Of a stretch of DNA of 64,000 nucleotides, positions 31,931-40,638 are shown piece by piece. The stretch lies in the NCBI RefSeq assembly GCF_021352225.1, contig NZ_JAAUVI010000011.1, positions 78,653 to 142,652 on the forward strand, in the 5' to 3' direction. This DNA is from Methylobacterium sp. C25 (GTDB lineage Bacteria; Pseudomonadota; Alphaproteobacteria; Rhizobiales; Beijerinckiaceae). The position numbers were made by a program, and so were the translations under genes. The number at the start of each line of letters is the position of its first letter. The first letter of the stretch is position 1. The notes below the pieces were generated by a model. It worked only from the letters and a program-made list of their open reading frames with translations, had not been told where the DNA came from and searched no databases.

Positions 31931-33655
31931 TCAGGTAGCCGAAGCTCCACCCGAGACCAATCGCAGGCCAGCAGGCCGCCGCTTTGCGATGATCTCGGCG
32001 ATTTTGCGTTCGAGTTCGCCGTCCCGGAACGGCTTCTGAACGATGCCGTCGGCGCCGACCGTGCCGGCCTTCATCAACGCGTTGGTGTCGGCGTAACCGG
32101 TCACGAACAGCACCGGGACGCCCGGCCAGCGCTTGCGGATCTCTATCGCTGCCTCGGCCCCGTTCATGCCGGGCATGGCGAAGTCTAGGACCACCGCAGC
32201 GACGTGTATGTCCGCCTCCAGGGAAGCGAGAGCGGCCAGCCCGGACCCCGCCTCCCGCACGTCGTAACCGGCCTCGATCAGACGTGTGGTGGTAACCTCG
32301 CGGACCGCGGTGTCGTCATCGACGACCAAAACGACGGGCATGCCATCCGAATTCGGCTGGGCCACATAATCAGTCGCGCGTGGGCTCTTGGGAGCCGCTT
32401 CTACCACGCCTTCAACTCTTGGCAGGTAGACCTTGATCGAGGTGCCTTCACCGACCACGGTGTCGATCCGGATGCCGCCGCCCGATTGCTTCACGAAGCC
32501 GTAAGCCTGCGCCAGCCCGAGGCCAGAGCCCTTGCCGACTTCCTTAGTGGTGAAGAACGGTTCGAACACGCGCTCGACCACGCCAGGCGGCATGCCGGTT
32601 CCCGTGTCGCTGACCGCCACCATCACGTATTCGCCGGGCACCGGTTGCTCCGGCCGGGTCTGCTTGCCGGTCACCGTGATGTTAGCGGTTTCGATAGTTA
32701 GGCAGCCGCCGACCGCCATCGCGTCGCGCGCGTTGATGGCGAGGTTCAGGATCACGAGCTCGATCTGGGTCGCATCAACCAGGGCCGGCCATAGACCGGT
32801 CTGCAGGGTCGTCTCGATCCGCACGGCGCCACCGATGGAGCTCTGCAGCAAATCGCGCATTGATGCGACGGTGTTGTTGAGGTTGACCGGAGTCGGTTCC
32901 AGTTGCTGACGCCGCGAGAAGGCGAGCAGTTGGGCCGTCAAACTCGCACCGCGTTCGGCGGCCTGCTTCATCATCGTGAGCCGGCGCTTCGATCGGTCGG
33001 TCGTGACATCGTTGACCAGGAACTCGATGTTTCCGGCGATCACAGTCAGCAGGTTATTGAAGTCGTGGGCCACACCGCTGGTCAATTGCCCGACCGCCTC
33101 TAGCCGCTGGGCAAGGCGCAGGGCCTGCTCGATGCGCTCGCGCTCGGCTATCTGAGCCTGGAGTGCCTGATTGGCCTCGGCAAGCTCGCGGGTCCGCTCG
33201 ATGATGCGGGTTTCCAGCGTCTCGTTGAGCGCCTGGAGCGCGGCCTCTGCCGCACGTTTGTCGGCTTTTAGCCGAGCTTCCGAGAGCGCCCTCAGGACCG
33301 TGCGCGGCAAGCGGTCAAGCCGCTGCTTCGTCACGTAGTCGACGGCGCCGTTCTTGAGCGCCTCGACGGCCCGCTCCTCGCCAAGGGTGCCGGAGACGAA
33401 CACGAACGGCGTCTCGGGGCACTGCTCTCGGGCGATAGCTAGCGCGTTGATACCGTCGAAGGTCGGCAACACATAATCGGCCAGGATCAGGTCATGAGCG
33501 TCGGGTTGGGCAGCCGCTGCAAAAGCCGGTCGGTCCATAACCCTTTCGATCTCGCATGGGTGGCCGACCCCTTCCAGTACGGCCTCTATCAACTCGGCAT
33601 CGAGGTCACTGTCCTCTAGGTGGAGGATGCGGACCGGACTGCCGTTGCCCTCCAT
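31931..33655 (-). CDS. Hybrid histidine kinase: receiver, kinase, receiver
   Basis: A 574-residue cytoplasmic kinase. Residues 8-125 form an N-terminal receiver (ILHLEDSDLDAELIEAVLEG, phosphoacceptor Asp in LILADYVLPTFDG). A coiled-coil linker (AALQALNETLETRIIERTRE) leads to HisKA (GQLTSGVAHDFNNLLTVIAG), then HATPase with N and G boxes (NLAINARDAM, VFEPFFTTKEVGKGSGLGLA). Residues 455-560 are a second receiver (VVLVVDDDTAVREVTTTRLI, AAVVLDFAMPGMNG). The ATG overlaps the preceding gene's stop by four bases. It is the last gene of the phytochrome operon. Confidence 0.9.
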   Translation of the reverse strand: MEGNGSPVRILHLEDSDLDAELIEAVLEGVGHPCEIERVMDRPAFAAAAQPDAHDLILADYVLPTFDGINALAIAREQCPETPFVFVSGTLGEERAVEALKNGAVDYVTKQRLDRLPRTVLRALSEARLKADKRAAEAALQALNETLETRIIERTRELAEANQALQAQIAERERIEQALRLAQRLEAVGQLTSGVAHDFNNLLTVIAGNIEFLVNDVTTDRSKRRLTMMKQAAERGASLTAQLLAFSRRQQLEPTPVNLNNTVASMRDLLQSSIGGAVRIETTLQTGLWPALVDATQIELVILNLAINARDAMAVGGCLTIETANITVTGKQTRPEQPVPGEYVMVAVSDTGTGMPPGVVERVFEPFFTTKEVGKGSGLGLAQAYGFVKQSGGGIRIDTVVGEGTSIKVYLPRVEGVVEAAPKSPRATDYVAQPNSDGMPVVLVVDDDTAVREVTTTRLIEAGYDVREAGSGLAALASLEADIHVAAVVLDFAMPGMNGAEAAIEIRKRWPGVPVLFVTGYADTNALMKAGTVGADGIVQKPFRDGELERKIAEIIAKRRPAGLRLVSGGASAT

Positions 33656-34116
33656 CAAACGTTCGATGGCCAGCCTCCTCTATGCGGCGGTGGCTCATTC
33701 AGCACGGCCCAGAACACGCCGAGCTCCTTGATTGCTGCGAAGAATTCGTCGAACCCAACGGGCTTCACCACGAAAGCGTTCACGCCCAAATCGTAGGACC
33801 GCACGACGTCGGTCTCCTCACGGGAGGAGGTCAGCATGACGATGGGGATGGCTCGGGTTTGCGGGTCCTTCTTCAACGCTGCCAGCACCTCCAGCCCGTC
33901 GATCTTAGGTAATTTCAGATCGAGCAGGATCACGGCCGGATCTTGGGCTTCGCGCTTCTCATGGGGACCGCGGCGGTAAACGAAGTCCAGCGCTTCAGCC
34001 CCGTCGCGGCAGATGACGATGTCGTTGGCGAGTTGGCCGGCTTCCAGCGCCGCGAGGGTGAGCTCGATGTCGTTCGGGTTGTCTTCGACCAGCAGGATCG
34101 GCTTCAGGTTCGCCAT
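33655..34116 (-). CDS. Single-domain response regulator, Rcp1-like
   Basis: A 153-residue stand-alone receiver of the type that partners bacterial phytochromes. ILLVEDNPNDIELTLAALEA has the acidic pair, the phosphoacceptor Asp is in PAVILLDLKLPKIDGLEVLA, the Thr/Ser switch in IPIVMLTSSREETDVV and the Lys in AFVVKPVGFDEF. It has no output domain and so passes phosphate on, perhaps to the hybrid kinase downstream. It lies 2 bases after the phytochrome stop. Confidence 0.9.
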   Translation of the reverse strand: MANLKPILLVEDNPNDIELTLAALEAGQLANDIVICRDGAEALDFVYRRGPHEKREAQDPAVILLDLKLPKIDGLEVLAALKKDPQTRAIPIVMLTSSREETDVVRSYDLGVNAFVVKPVGFDEFFAAIKELGVFWAVLNEPPPHRGGWPSNV

Positions 34117-34118
34117 CG

Positions 34119-36377
34119 TCAGATGTCCTCCCCACGCAGGGGCAAAGTGAAGAAGAAGGTCGCGCCTTCGCCGAGCTTGCCCTCGGCCCAGGTGTGACCG
34201 CCGTGGCGTTCGACGATCCTGCGAACGTTCGCGAGCCCGATGCCGGTCCCCTCGAACTCCTCGACCCGGTGCAGGCGCTGGAAGACCCCGAACAGCTTGT
34301 CGACGTAGGCCATGTCGAAGCCGACGCCGTTGTCGCGAACGTAGAAGACGGCCTCCCCGTCTTTCGGCGGAAGCCGCCCGAACTCGATCACAGATTCGGT
34401 GCGGTCGCGGCTGTATTTGAGGGCGTTCGAGAGCAGGTTCTCGATGACCAAACGCAGCATGAACGGATCGGCATGAGCCCGACCGAGCGGGCCGATCTCC
34501 CAGCGAACCTTGCGCTCGGCAGGGACGTCGCGCATCGCCTTGCGACGCTCCTCCTCGACCAGGGCGTTCATGTCGCCCGCGATCCGATTGAGAGTGTGGC
34601 GGCCCATCTGCGAGAACGAGAGCAGGTTGTCGACGAGCGTCCCGGCGGAGAAGGCTGCCTCAATGATGGTGTCGACGTAGTGCTGACCCTTCTCCGACAG
34701 GTTGGCGCCCTCGCGGGTCTTCAGCAGGTTCGAGTAGCCGACGATGTGCCGGAAGGGCGCCCGCAGATCGTGGCTGACCGAATAGGAGAAGGCTTCCAGC
34801 TCCTTGTTCGAACGTTGGAGTTCCTCGCTCATCGCGGCAAGCTCCTCCGCGCGACGCAGCACGATTCCGATGACCGAGGTTCTTAGATCCCGGGCTGCAT
34901 CGACCTCCGGTCCTGTCCACGGCAGAGCGCGGCCCTTCAACGTCTCCTTCCAGATCTCGAAGGATTTTCGGGGGTGCAGGCGGTCGGGTTCGCCGTCCGC
35001 GCCGGGCGTGACAGCCTTGACCGGGTTGCCGCCCCACTTGACCGTCCGCACCACTTCCGGCCTGAACCAGAGGATGTAGCTGGCGTATCTCTTGGAGACC
35101 GAGATCGCGAGCAGGCCGCTGGCCCTGTCGGCGAAGGCGTCCGCCTCCGGCAAGAGTTCGGACATCGACTCCTCCGCGAAGACCTCGACCTCGTCGGGCC
35201 GGCTCGCGAGCCAATCGTAGAGGGTCCTGACCTGCGTCTCGGTGGGTGTGCTGCCGATCAGGCGGCAGCGGTCGCCGGTGACGATGGCCGCGCCCGCCGC
35301 GTTCGCCAGCGCCATGACGTCGTCGGGGTGATTGAGCAGACCGTCGACGAAGCTGTCCTCCTCGGCCATGAAGCCGAGCAGCCGGGACTGGACCGCCCCG
35401 AGGGCGAGACGCTGCTCGGCCTGGGCGCTGCGCTCGTTGGCGAAGAGTTGCAGGGCGAAGATCTGGGTGAGGAAGTCGCAGGCGTTGCGAGCCTGCAGCG
35501 GCACGCGGCGCGGCTCCCGGTTGTGGCAGGACACAAGCCCCCAGAGCTCGTCATCGACGAGGATCGACACCGACATCGAAGCGCCGGTGCCCATGTTGCG
35601 CATGTACTCGACATGCACCGGCGAGACCGAGCGCAGCACGGATTGGGAGAGGTCGAGCGGCTTTCCGGCTGGCGTCAGCGCCGGCTGGATGGGCACCGGC
35701 ACGTATCCGGCGTCGGGAATGATGCGCAGTCGATTGCGGCGATAGAGCTCGCGCGCCTGCACCGGGATGTCCGTCGCGGGGAAGCGAAGATCGAGATAGG
35801 ACGGTAGGGTGTCGTTGCCGTCCTCCGCCAGGACCGTGCCGTGCCAGTCCCGGTCGAATCTGTACACCAGAACCCGATCGAAGCCGGTGATCGAGCGGAC
35901 GTCCTCCGCAACAATCGCGCAGAGATCTTCGATGGAACGGGCAAGCCGCAGGCGCTGCACGAAGGCGCGCAGCCGCGGGGAATGCGCGTCGAGGCCCGCA
36001 TCGACGTCGGGATCAGCGACCTCTTCCAATTCGAGTACGACCAGATCGCCGACGCGGTGGGCCGCAACCTCGTAAGTCTGGCATGCCGCATCGCCGCCGA
36101 GCGTCACCGTGCGCAGATAATGGGCCCCGTGATCTTCTGTCGGTGGGGCATCGAGATAGCGACGGACGACGGAGACCAGTTCGGGAAGCGCCGCATCGAG
36201 ACCCGAGCCGGCGCTGGCCGCCGCAGGCGCGTTCGCACTCGCCTGTGCGATCACCAGGCTCCCGGCATCGAGCGTGAGCAGGAAGCCGTGAGGCTGCACG
36301 CTTCCGACGATATGGATGGGTTCGCGGTCGCAGGCCGTCAGGTCAAGCCGCGGCGCTGCGTCGTACCGTCGATCCAA
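34119..36377 (-). CDS. Bacteriophytochrome histidine kinase
   Basis: A 752-residue red/far-red light sensor. Residues 10-120 are a PAS domain with the biliverdin-binding Cys16 in LTACDREPIHIVGSVQPHG. Residues 145-310 are the GAF domain with LRFPATDIPVQARELY and the His of LVSCHNREPRRVPLQARN. PHY spans about 330-500 (the tongue region includes WFRPEVVRTVKWGGNP). HisKA is EAFSYSVSHDLRAPFRHIVG and the ATPase has LLSNALKYSRDRTE, VRDNGVGFDMAYVDKLFG and GTGIGLANVRRI. The start is TTG. Downstream are its regulator and a hybrid kinase. Confidence 0.95.
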   Translation of the reverse strand: MDRRYDAAPRLDLTACDREPIHIVGSVQPHGFLLTLDAGSLVIAQASANAPAAASAGSGLDAALPELVSVVRRYLDAPPTEDHGAHYLRTVTLGGDAACQTYEVAAHRVGDLVVLELEEVADPDVDAGLDAHSPRLRAFVQRLRLARSIEDLCAIVAEDVRSITGFDRVLVYRFDRDWHGTVLAEDGNDTLPSYLDLRFPATDIPVQARELYRRNRLRIIPDAGYVPVPIQPALTPAGKPLDLSQSVLRSVSPVHVEYMRNMGTGASMSVSILVDDELWGLVSCHNREPRRVPLQARNACDFLTQIFALQLFANERSAQAEQRLALGAVQSRLLGFMAEEDSFVDGLLNHPDDVMALANAAGAAIVTGDRCRLIGSTPTETQVRTLYDWLASRPDEVEVFAEESMSELLPEADAFADRASGLLAISVSKRYASYILWFRPEVVRTVKWGGNPVKAVTPGADGEPDRLHPRKSFEIWKETLKGRALPWTGPEVDAARDLRTSVIGIVLRRAEELAAMSEELQRSNKELEAFSYSVSHDLRAPFRHIVGYSNLLKTREGANLSEKGQHYVDTIIEAAFSAGTLVDNLLSFSQMGRHTLNRIAGDMNALVEEERRKAMRDVPAERKVRWEIGPLGRAHADPFMLRLVIENLLSNALKYSRDRTESVIEFGRLPPKDGEAVFYVRDNGVGFDMAYVDKLFGVFQRLHRVEEFEGTGIGLANVRRIVERHGGHTWAEGKLGEGATFFFTLPLRGEDI

Positions 36378-36772
36378 TACAGGGTACCCTTGGATTAAGC
36401 GAACTTAGGAGGCTGACGGGCGATTGAAGTCTAGCATTCGGTTTGTGGCCTGCCTACGCTCCACAGGCGTACCAAAAGTGCTTGCCCCGGGCCGAAACGT
36501 CACATCCATGTGATCATAGAAGCAGCGACCGGCAACCACGATGCGATTTTCAGCATTTGTATCAAAAGATACGTAGAGATACGTGCGTGAGCCTGGACGC
36601 GTGGCTCATGCGGTCCGATGCAACTAGGGTGTTACTGTAAATCGACGGTTTGGCACTTCACCAATCGGCATCGGCAGGGCTGCGCCCAGGCTATGCTGCG
36701 TTGACGATGCCAAGAGCGCAATTGGTCCCCTTATTTCCGAGAACAACGGTTGGTCTGGGTCGTTGAGCCGAC
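36378..36772. other. 395-bp upstream gap between divergent genes
   Basis: No coding frame of interest. It should hold the promoter of the phytochrome operon (leftward) and of the small gene at 36773 (rightward). AGAAC-N17-GTT at 36740-36764 resembles an EcfG site but has a mismatch and sits very close to the start codon. Confidence 0.4.
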
Positions 36773-37003
36773 ATGACGAGTGACGGTGTCCACCCGGATG
36801 TAGGCCTGGATCGACTCTGTCGCCTAATCCGGGCGACGATGGCCATCGAGCACGCGGGCTTGGGATTGCTGTCTGAAATGCTCGACGACGGCGACAATTT
36901 TCCGCCGGCAGAGGCCAAGGAATTGGTGGACTATATCCATCGGCATCGCGTTGGGATGATCAAACAGCGGGCGTTGGCGGGCGCACTCGGGCTCGACATC
37001 TAG
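36773..37003 (+). CDS. Small hypothetical protein (76 residues)
   Basis: Starts TSDGVHPDVGLDRLCRLIRA and ends ALAGALGLDI. It has three helices and is soluble. The EAKELVDYIHRHRVGMIKQR segment is amphipathic. No motif is recognised. It is monocistronic. Confidence 0.6.
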   Translation: MTSDGVHPDVGLDRLCRLIRATMAIEHAGLGLLSEMLDDGDNFPPAEAKELVDYIHRHRVGMIKQRALAGALGLDI

Positions 37004-37364
37004 CCGCGACGTTCTAACCAGTTGCGGTTTTCGGATAAAATTGGCTGGCAAGCGTCCCGGATTGAAGTCTGCTTCCCAATGCCTGCTATTCGAAAACAGC
37101 CCAACGGCTCGCGGCCAAACAAGACAGAGAAGCGGCTTTTCGAGGTTCGACGCTGGTTGTCCGAGAAATGCTCGGCTGCTTTGGGCGCGTGACGAGAGAA
37201 GCCAAAAATTGTCTCCCGTATGGCCCTGCTATTGGTAAGTCCACATACCCCACAAGACGATGTGTGAGGATGTGACACCGATTAACATTTTTTGCGCGGC
37301 GAGGGAACGAAGCCGGGGGCTGGCGCCTTTCACGCAGCCTACTCAATGGGCAAAGGAGACAATA

Positions 37365-37769
37365 ATGCGTCGCATCGCTTTCGCCGTCATGGCCGCAACC
37401 ATGTTGGTAACCCCAGTCTTTGCCGAAAGCGCCAAGCCAGTCGCCCCGCCCGCCGAGGTTAAGTTCGCAACGGCCCCCCCGACTGCCGTGCTCAGTTACA
37501 ACCTCATTGGTCTCACGGTGGTCGATGGGTCCAACAGTACGGTCGGTGAGATCAAAGACTTGATCGTCAACGACGGCAAGCTGGTCGGCTACATCCTCTC
37601 GGTCGGCGGATTTCTTGGTATGGGCGAGCACTACGTCGCGGTCGAGCCGTCGTCTGTCGGTCTGACATACGACGAGAGCGCGAAGAAGTGGGTGGCTTCG
37701 GTCAACACCACCAAGGAAAAGCTGAAGGAAGCCCCTCAATTTAAATATGAGGGCAAATTCAAGCGCTAA
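37365..37769 (+). CDS. Exported PRC-barrel protein
   Basis: A 134-residue protein with a signal peptide (RRIAFAVMAATMLVTPVFAE) and a PRC-barrel domain from about residue 40 (LIGLTVVDGSNSTVGEIKDL, then VGYILSVGGFLGMGEHYVAV and VEPSSVGLTYDES). Periplasmic PRC-barrel proteins are common in methylobacteria and often stress-linked; their ligand is unknown. AAAGGAGAC precedes the ATG at 37365; the frame is open upstream but lacks a signal there. Confidence 0.8.
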   Translation: MRRIAFAVMAATMLVTPVFAESAKPVAPPAEVKFATAPPTAVLSYNLIGLTVVDGSNSTVGEIKDLIVNDGKLVGYILSVGGFLGMGEHYVAVEPSSVGLTYDESAKKWVASVNTTKEKLKEAPQFKYEGKFKR

Positions 37770-37809
37770 GAGATCGGCGCCCGGGAGCGCTTAGCGCTCT
37801 CGGGGCATC

Positions 37810-38272
37810 TCACTCGGCTAATGTCGCCGGTTGCCGGACCGAGTGGGTCGCCAACGCTGAAGAGGCGCTGGAGAGGCTCGGGGTCGACGGGAACGGGTTC
37901 GAGGTGGTGTTCTCCGACGTCCTGATGCCAGGCATGGGCGGCATAGCCTTGGCCAAGGATCTGGAGCGCCGTCTGCCGGACCTGCCGGTGATCCTCGCTT
38001 CAGGCTATAGTCATGCCCTCGCGCAGGACGGAGCCCAAGGGTTCGAGTTGCTACACAAGCCTTATTTGGCCGAGCAACTCGCGAGGGTTCTGCGCGAGCG
38101 CCGACGGACTGCAGGCCCTGGGACGGTGGTCGTGGCGGATGCCGATTTGATTAGTGTTTCGACTACTGAGATTCCAACCGGTGAAGGTCGCGATCGTGTC
38201 CCAGCCGAAGCTGCTTCCGGCATGCCTGATCCGGAGAACGATTGGTCGCCTCCGGCTCCGATGTCGGGCTGA
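37810..38272 (+). pseudogene. Receiver-domain fragment of a hybrid histidine kinase
   Basis: The frame holds the back half of a receiver: NAEEALERLGVDGNGFEVVF, the phosphoacceptor Asp in FSDVLMPGMGGIALAKDL, LPVILASGYSHALAQ and FELLHKPYLAEQLARVLRE. The acidic pocket and everything before it are missing, and no start exists at the right place. About 55 residues of unrelated sequence follow. It is a broken remnant of a kinase like those at 1 and 31931. Confidence 0.65.
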
Positions 38273-38433
38273 CGATTGCCGTCTGAGCAGACGAGCCGAT
38301 GCCTCGGTCCGAAGTGGCACGGTAGGTTATCGGGATCGAGGCTTCGAACGTGACATTTCTTTTAGAATTCCTGTAAACAGACCCTTCCGCTTTTGTCCGG
38401 CTAGCATCCGGCTTTCGCCTGCGAGATGCTCGG

Positions 38434-39594
38434 ATGAATCACATCAAACCCAGCTCGGTTTCGTCCGATCTGCTGACCGCCGAGCGTGAGATCCTGACGC
38501 GCGTCGCGGCGGGTGGCGCCCTCACGGATGTGATGCGTGACATCATTCTGATGATCGAGGCGCCGTCGCATGGTGAGATGCTCGCATCGATCCTTGTGAC
38601 CTCCGAAAACGGCAAGCAACTTTTCGAAGGCGCTGCACCGAGTCTGCCCGCAGAGTACAACGCTGCCGTCCACGGTATCCCGGTCGCACTTGGCGTCGGC
38701 TCGTGCGGTACCGCAGCGTTCACGGGCGAGCCCGTCATCGCCACCGACATCGCCACCAATCCGCACTGGGCCGATTACCGAGAAATCGCGCTTGCCCATG
38801 GCCTTCGCGCCTGCTGGTCCATGCCGATCCTCGCCGCCGATGGTCGCGTACTCGGGACTTTCGCGAACTACTACCGTGAGCCGAGGGAGCCGACGGAACG
38901 CGACCTCGAAGTCATCAGCATGGTCACGCGGACCGCCGCGATTGCCATCGAGCGCACGCGCAATGAAGTGGCCAGGGAACGCGCCGAGGAGCAACGCATC
39001 CTCCTTCTTCGCGAATTGAACCATCGAGTGAAGAACGTTTTCACCTTGATCGACTCTCTGCTCCTGATGAGCGCGCGATCCGCGACGAGTGTCGAAGCTT
39101 ACGCCCAAGCGATCCGAGGGCGCCTCTATGCCCTCAGCCGGGCGCACGAACTGGTTCAGCCGGGATTGGCCCAGTCGGAGGTGTCAGACCCAACCGACGT
39201 GCCGCTCAAGCAGGTCGTGAGTGAATTGCTCGCGCCGTACGTCCAGGATGGCACCGAAAAGTTCATGCTGGCGGGATCGGATGACGTCCTCATCTCGCCG
39301 CGGGCCATCACCGGCATTTCGCTAGTGTTGCATGAACTGGCGACGAACGCCGCAAAGTACGGCGCACTCGGGCATCCGGACGGCAAACTGCTGGTCTCGT
39401 GGAGCCTGGCCGAGATGCTCCAGATCGAATGGTCCGAGCGAGGCGGCCCCGTACCGGCCGCCCGCGGCGCCAAGGGCTTCGGATCAAAGCTGATCCACCG
39501 TACGGTCGAGGGACAATTCCAAGGGAAGATCATCTATCGATGGGAACCGCACGGGCTCGACATCATGATAAGCCTGCCTGTTGGTATGCTTTGA
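38434..39594 (+). CDS. GAF-domain HWE-family histidine kinase
   Basis: A 386-residue cytoplasmic kinase. Residues 20-180 form a GAF domain (AALGVGSCGTAAFTGEPV written here in part as GVGSCGTAAFTGEPVIATDI, then HWADYREIALAHGLRACWSM). The dimerisation/phosphorylation box is LLRELNHRVKNVFTLIDSLL, where the Asn after the catalytic Glu-Leu is typical of HWE kinases. The ATPase has LVLHELATNAAKYGALGHPD and IEWSERGGP. HWE kinases often feed the general stress response in this class. No partner gene is adjacent. Confidence 0.9.
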   Translation: MNHIKPSSVSSDLLTAEREILTRVAAGGALTDVMRDIILMIEAPSHGEMLASILVTSENGKQLFEGAAPSLPAEYNAAVHGIPVALGVGSCGTAAFTGEPVIATDIATNPHWADYREIALAHGLRACWSMPILAADGRVLGTFANYYREPREPTERDLEVISMVTRTAAIAIERTRNEVARERAEEQRILLLRELNHRVKNVFTLIDSLLLMSARSATSVEAYAQAIRGRLYALSRAHELVQPGLAQSEVSDPTDVPLKQVVSELLAPYVQDGTEKFMLAGSDDVLISPRAITGISLVLHELATNAAKYGALGHPDGKLLVSWSLAEMLQIEWSERGGPVPAARGAKGFGSKLIHRTVEGQFQGKIIYRWEPHGLDIMISLPVGML

Positions 39595-39811
39595 TCGAGA
39601 AGTTAAAGAATCACTTAGGCAAAATTCCTCCTGAAAGACATGTCTAACCTATTGCACTGCTCGGATCAGAAGCTTGGTGCCCATATGCGTAACAGATGGC
39701 GATCCAAAGCTTCCCTGAAACCAGACGTTTGTTTTGCCGAAGTTTCGTCGGCCGTGCGCCCCTGCCGAACAGTTAGACTTTGACAAAGCCGACAACAATA
39801 TTTGTATCGAT

Positions 39812-40618
39812 CTACATGAATCGATCCGCTCCGCCGGATGCCTCGATCGTGTCCCCCGTGACGAATCCATTCCGGCTGGACACCAGGAAAGCAGCGATGG
39901 CGGCGATTTCCTCGGGCGTACCGGCACGGCCGATCGGCGTCATCTCGGCGCCGACCCGGGCGAGGACCTGGTCATCGCTGAGTCCAGCCATCTCGGATCG
40001 ATTGCGGCGGACGGCCGGAAGCATGTTGTTGGCCCAGTTGTCCGTTGCGACTGCGCCGACCCCGATCGCGTTGACCAGAATACCTGCGGACGCAACTTCC
40101 AGCGCGAGCGACTTCGTCAGGTTGTTGATTGCCCCGCTGAGCACATGCGAGACGAAGAGCTTGGGGTTCGGATAGATCCCGCCGATCGAAGACATGTTCA
40201 CGATGCGGCCCCATCTCTTCTCACTCATGTGCGGGATGGCGGCCTTGCAGAGGCGGCGCATCGAGACGAGCTTCAGCATCGTCATCTCGTCCCAATCGCT
40301 TTCGGACGAGGTCATCAAGCCGCCGGCATGCGCACGGCCGGCATTGTTCACGAGGATATCGAGAGAGCCGAAGGCGGAGAGGGCTGCATCCACGATCCGA
40401 TCGGCTGCCGCGGCGCTGGCAACGTCGATCGCGAGCGAGGCGACCTTTGCGTGGCTCTTCTGCTGGAGTTTCGCCTCGGCGGCTTCGAGCCGGTTGTGGT
40501 CTCGCGCGACGATTAGCACGGAGGCACCGTTCGCCACGAGTTCTTCCGCGACTGCGAAGCCGATGCCGGTGCTGGCGCCAGTGACAATGGCTGCGCGGCC
40601 TGTAATGCCGAGTTCCAT
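39812..40618 (-). CDS. SDR-family protein lacking the Tyr-x-x-x-Lys pair
   Basis: A 268-residue Rossmann protein: ITGRAAIVTGASTGIGFAVA, LDILVNNAGRAHAGG, and the active-site Ser in RIVNMSSIGGIYPN. Where classical SDRs have YxxxK before the LTKSLA helix, it reads LFVSHVLSGAINNLTKSLA, so Ser occupies both the Tyr and Lys positions. The C-terminus (EIAAIAAFLVSSRNGFVTGD) is normal. It is the last gene of the ring-cleavage operon. It may dehydrogenate by another mechanism or act as a non-enzyme. The ATG at 40618 is chosen from the glycine loop. Confidence 0.8.
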   Translation of the reverse strand: MELGITGRAAIVTGASTGIGFAVAEELVANGASVLIVARDHNRLEAAEAKLQQKSHAKVASLAIDVASAAAADRIVDAALSAFGSLDILVNNAGRAHAGGLMTSSESDWDEMTMLKLVSMRRLCKAAIPHMSEKRWGRIVNMSSIGGIYPNPKLFVSHVLSGAINNLTKSLALEVASAGILVNAIGVGAVATDNWANNMLPAVRRNRSEMAGLSDDQVLARVGAEMTPIGRAGTPEEIAAIAAFLVSSRNGFVTGDTIEASGGADRFM

Positions 40619-40638
40619 GACAATTCCCTTGTTTTCGA

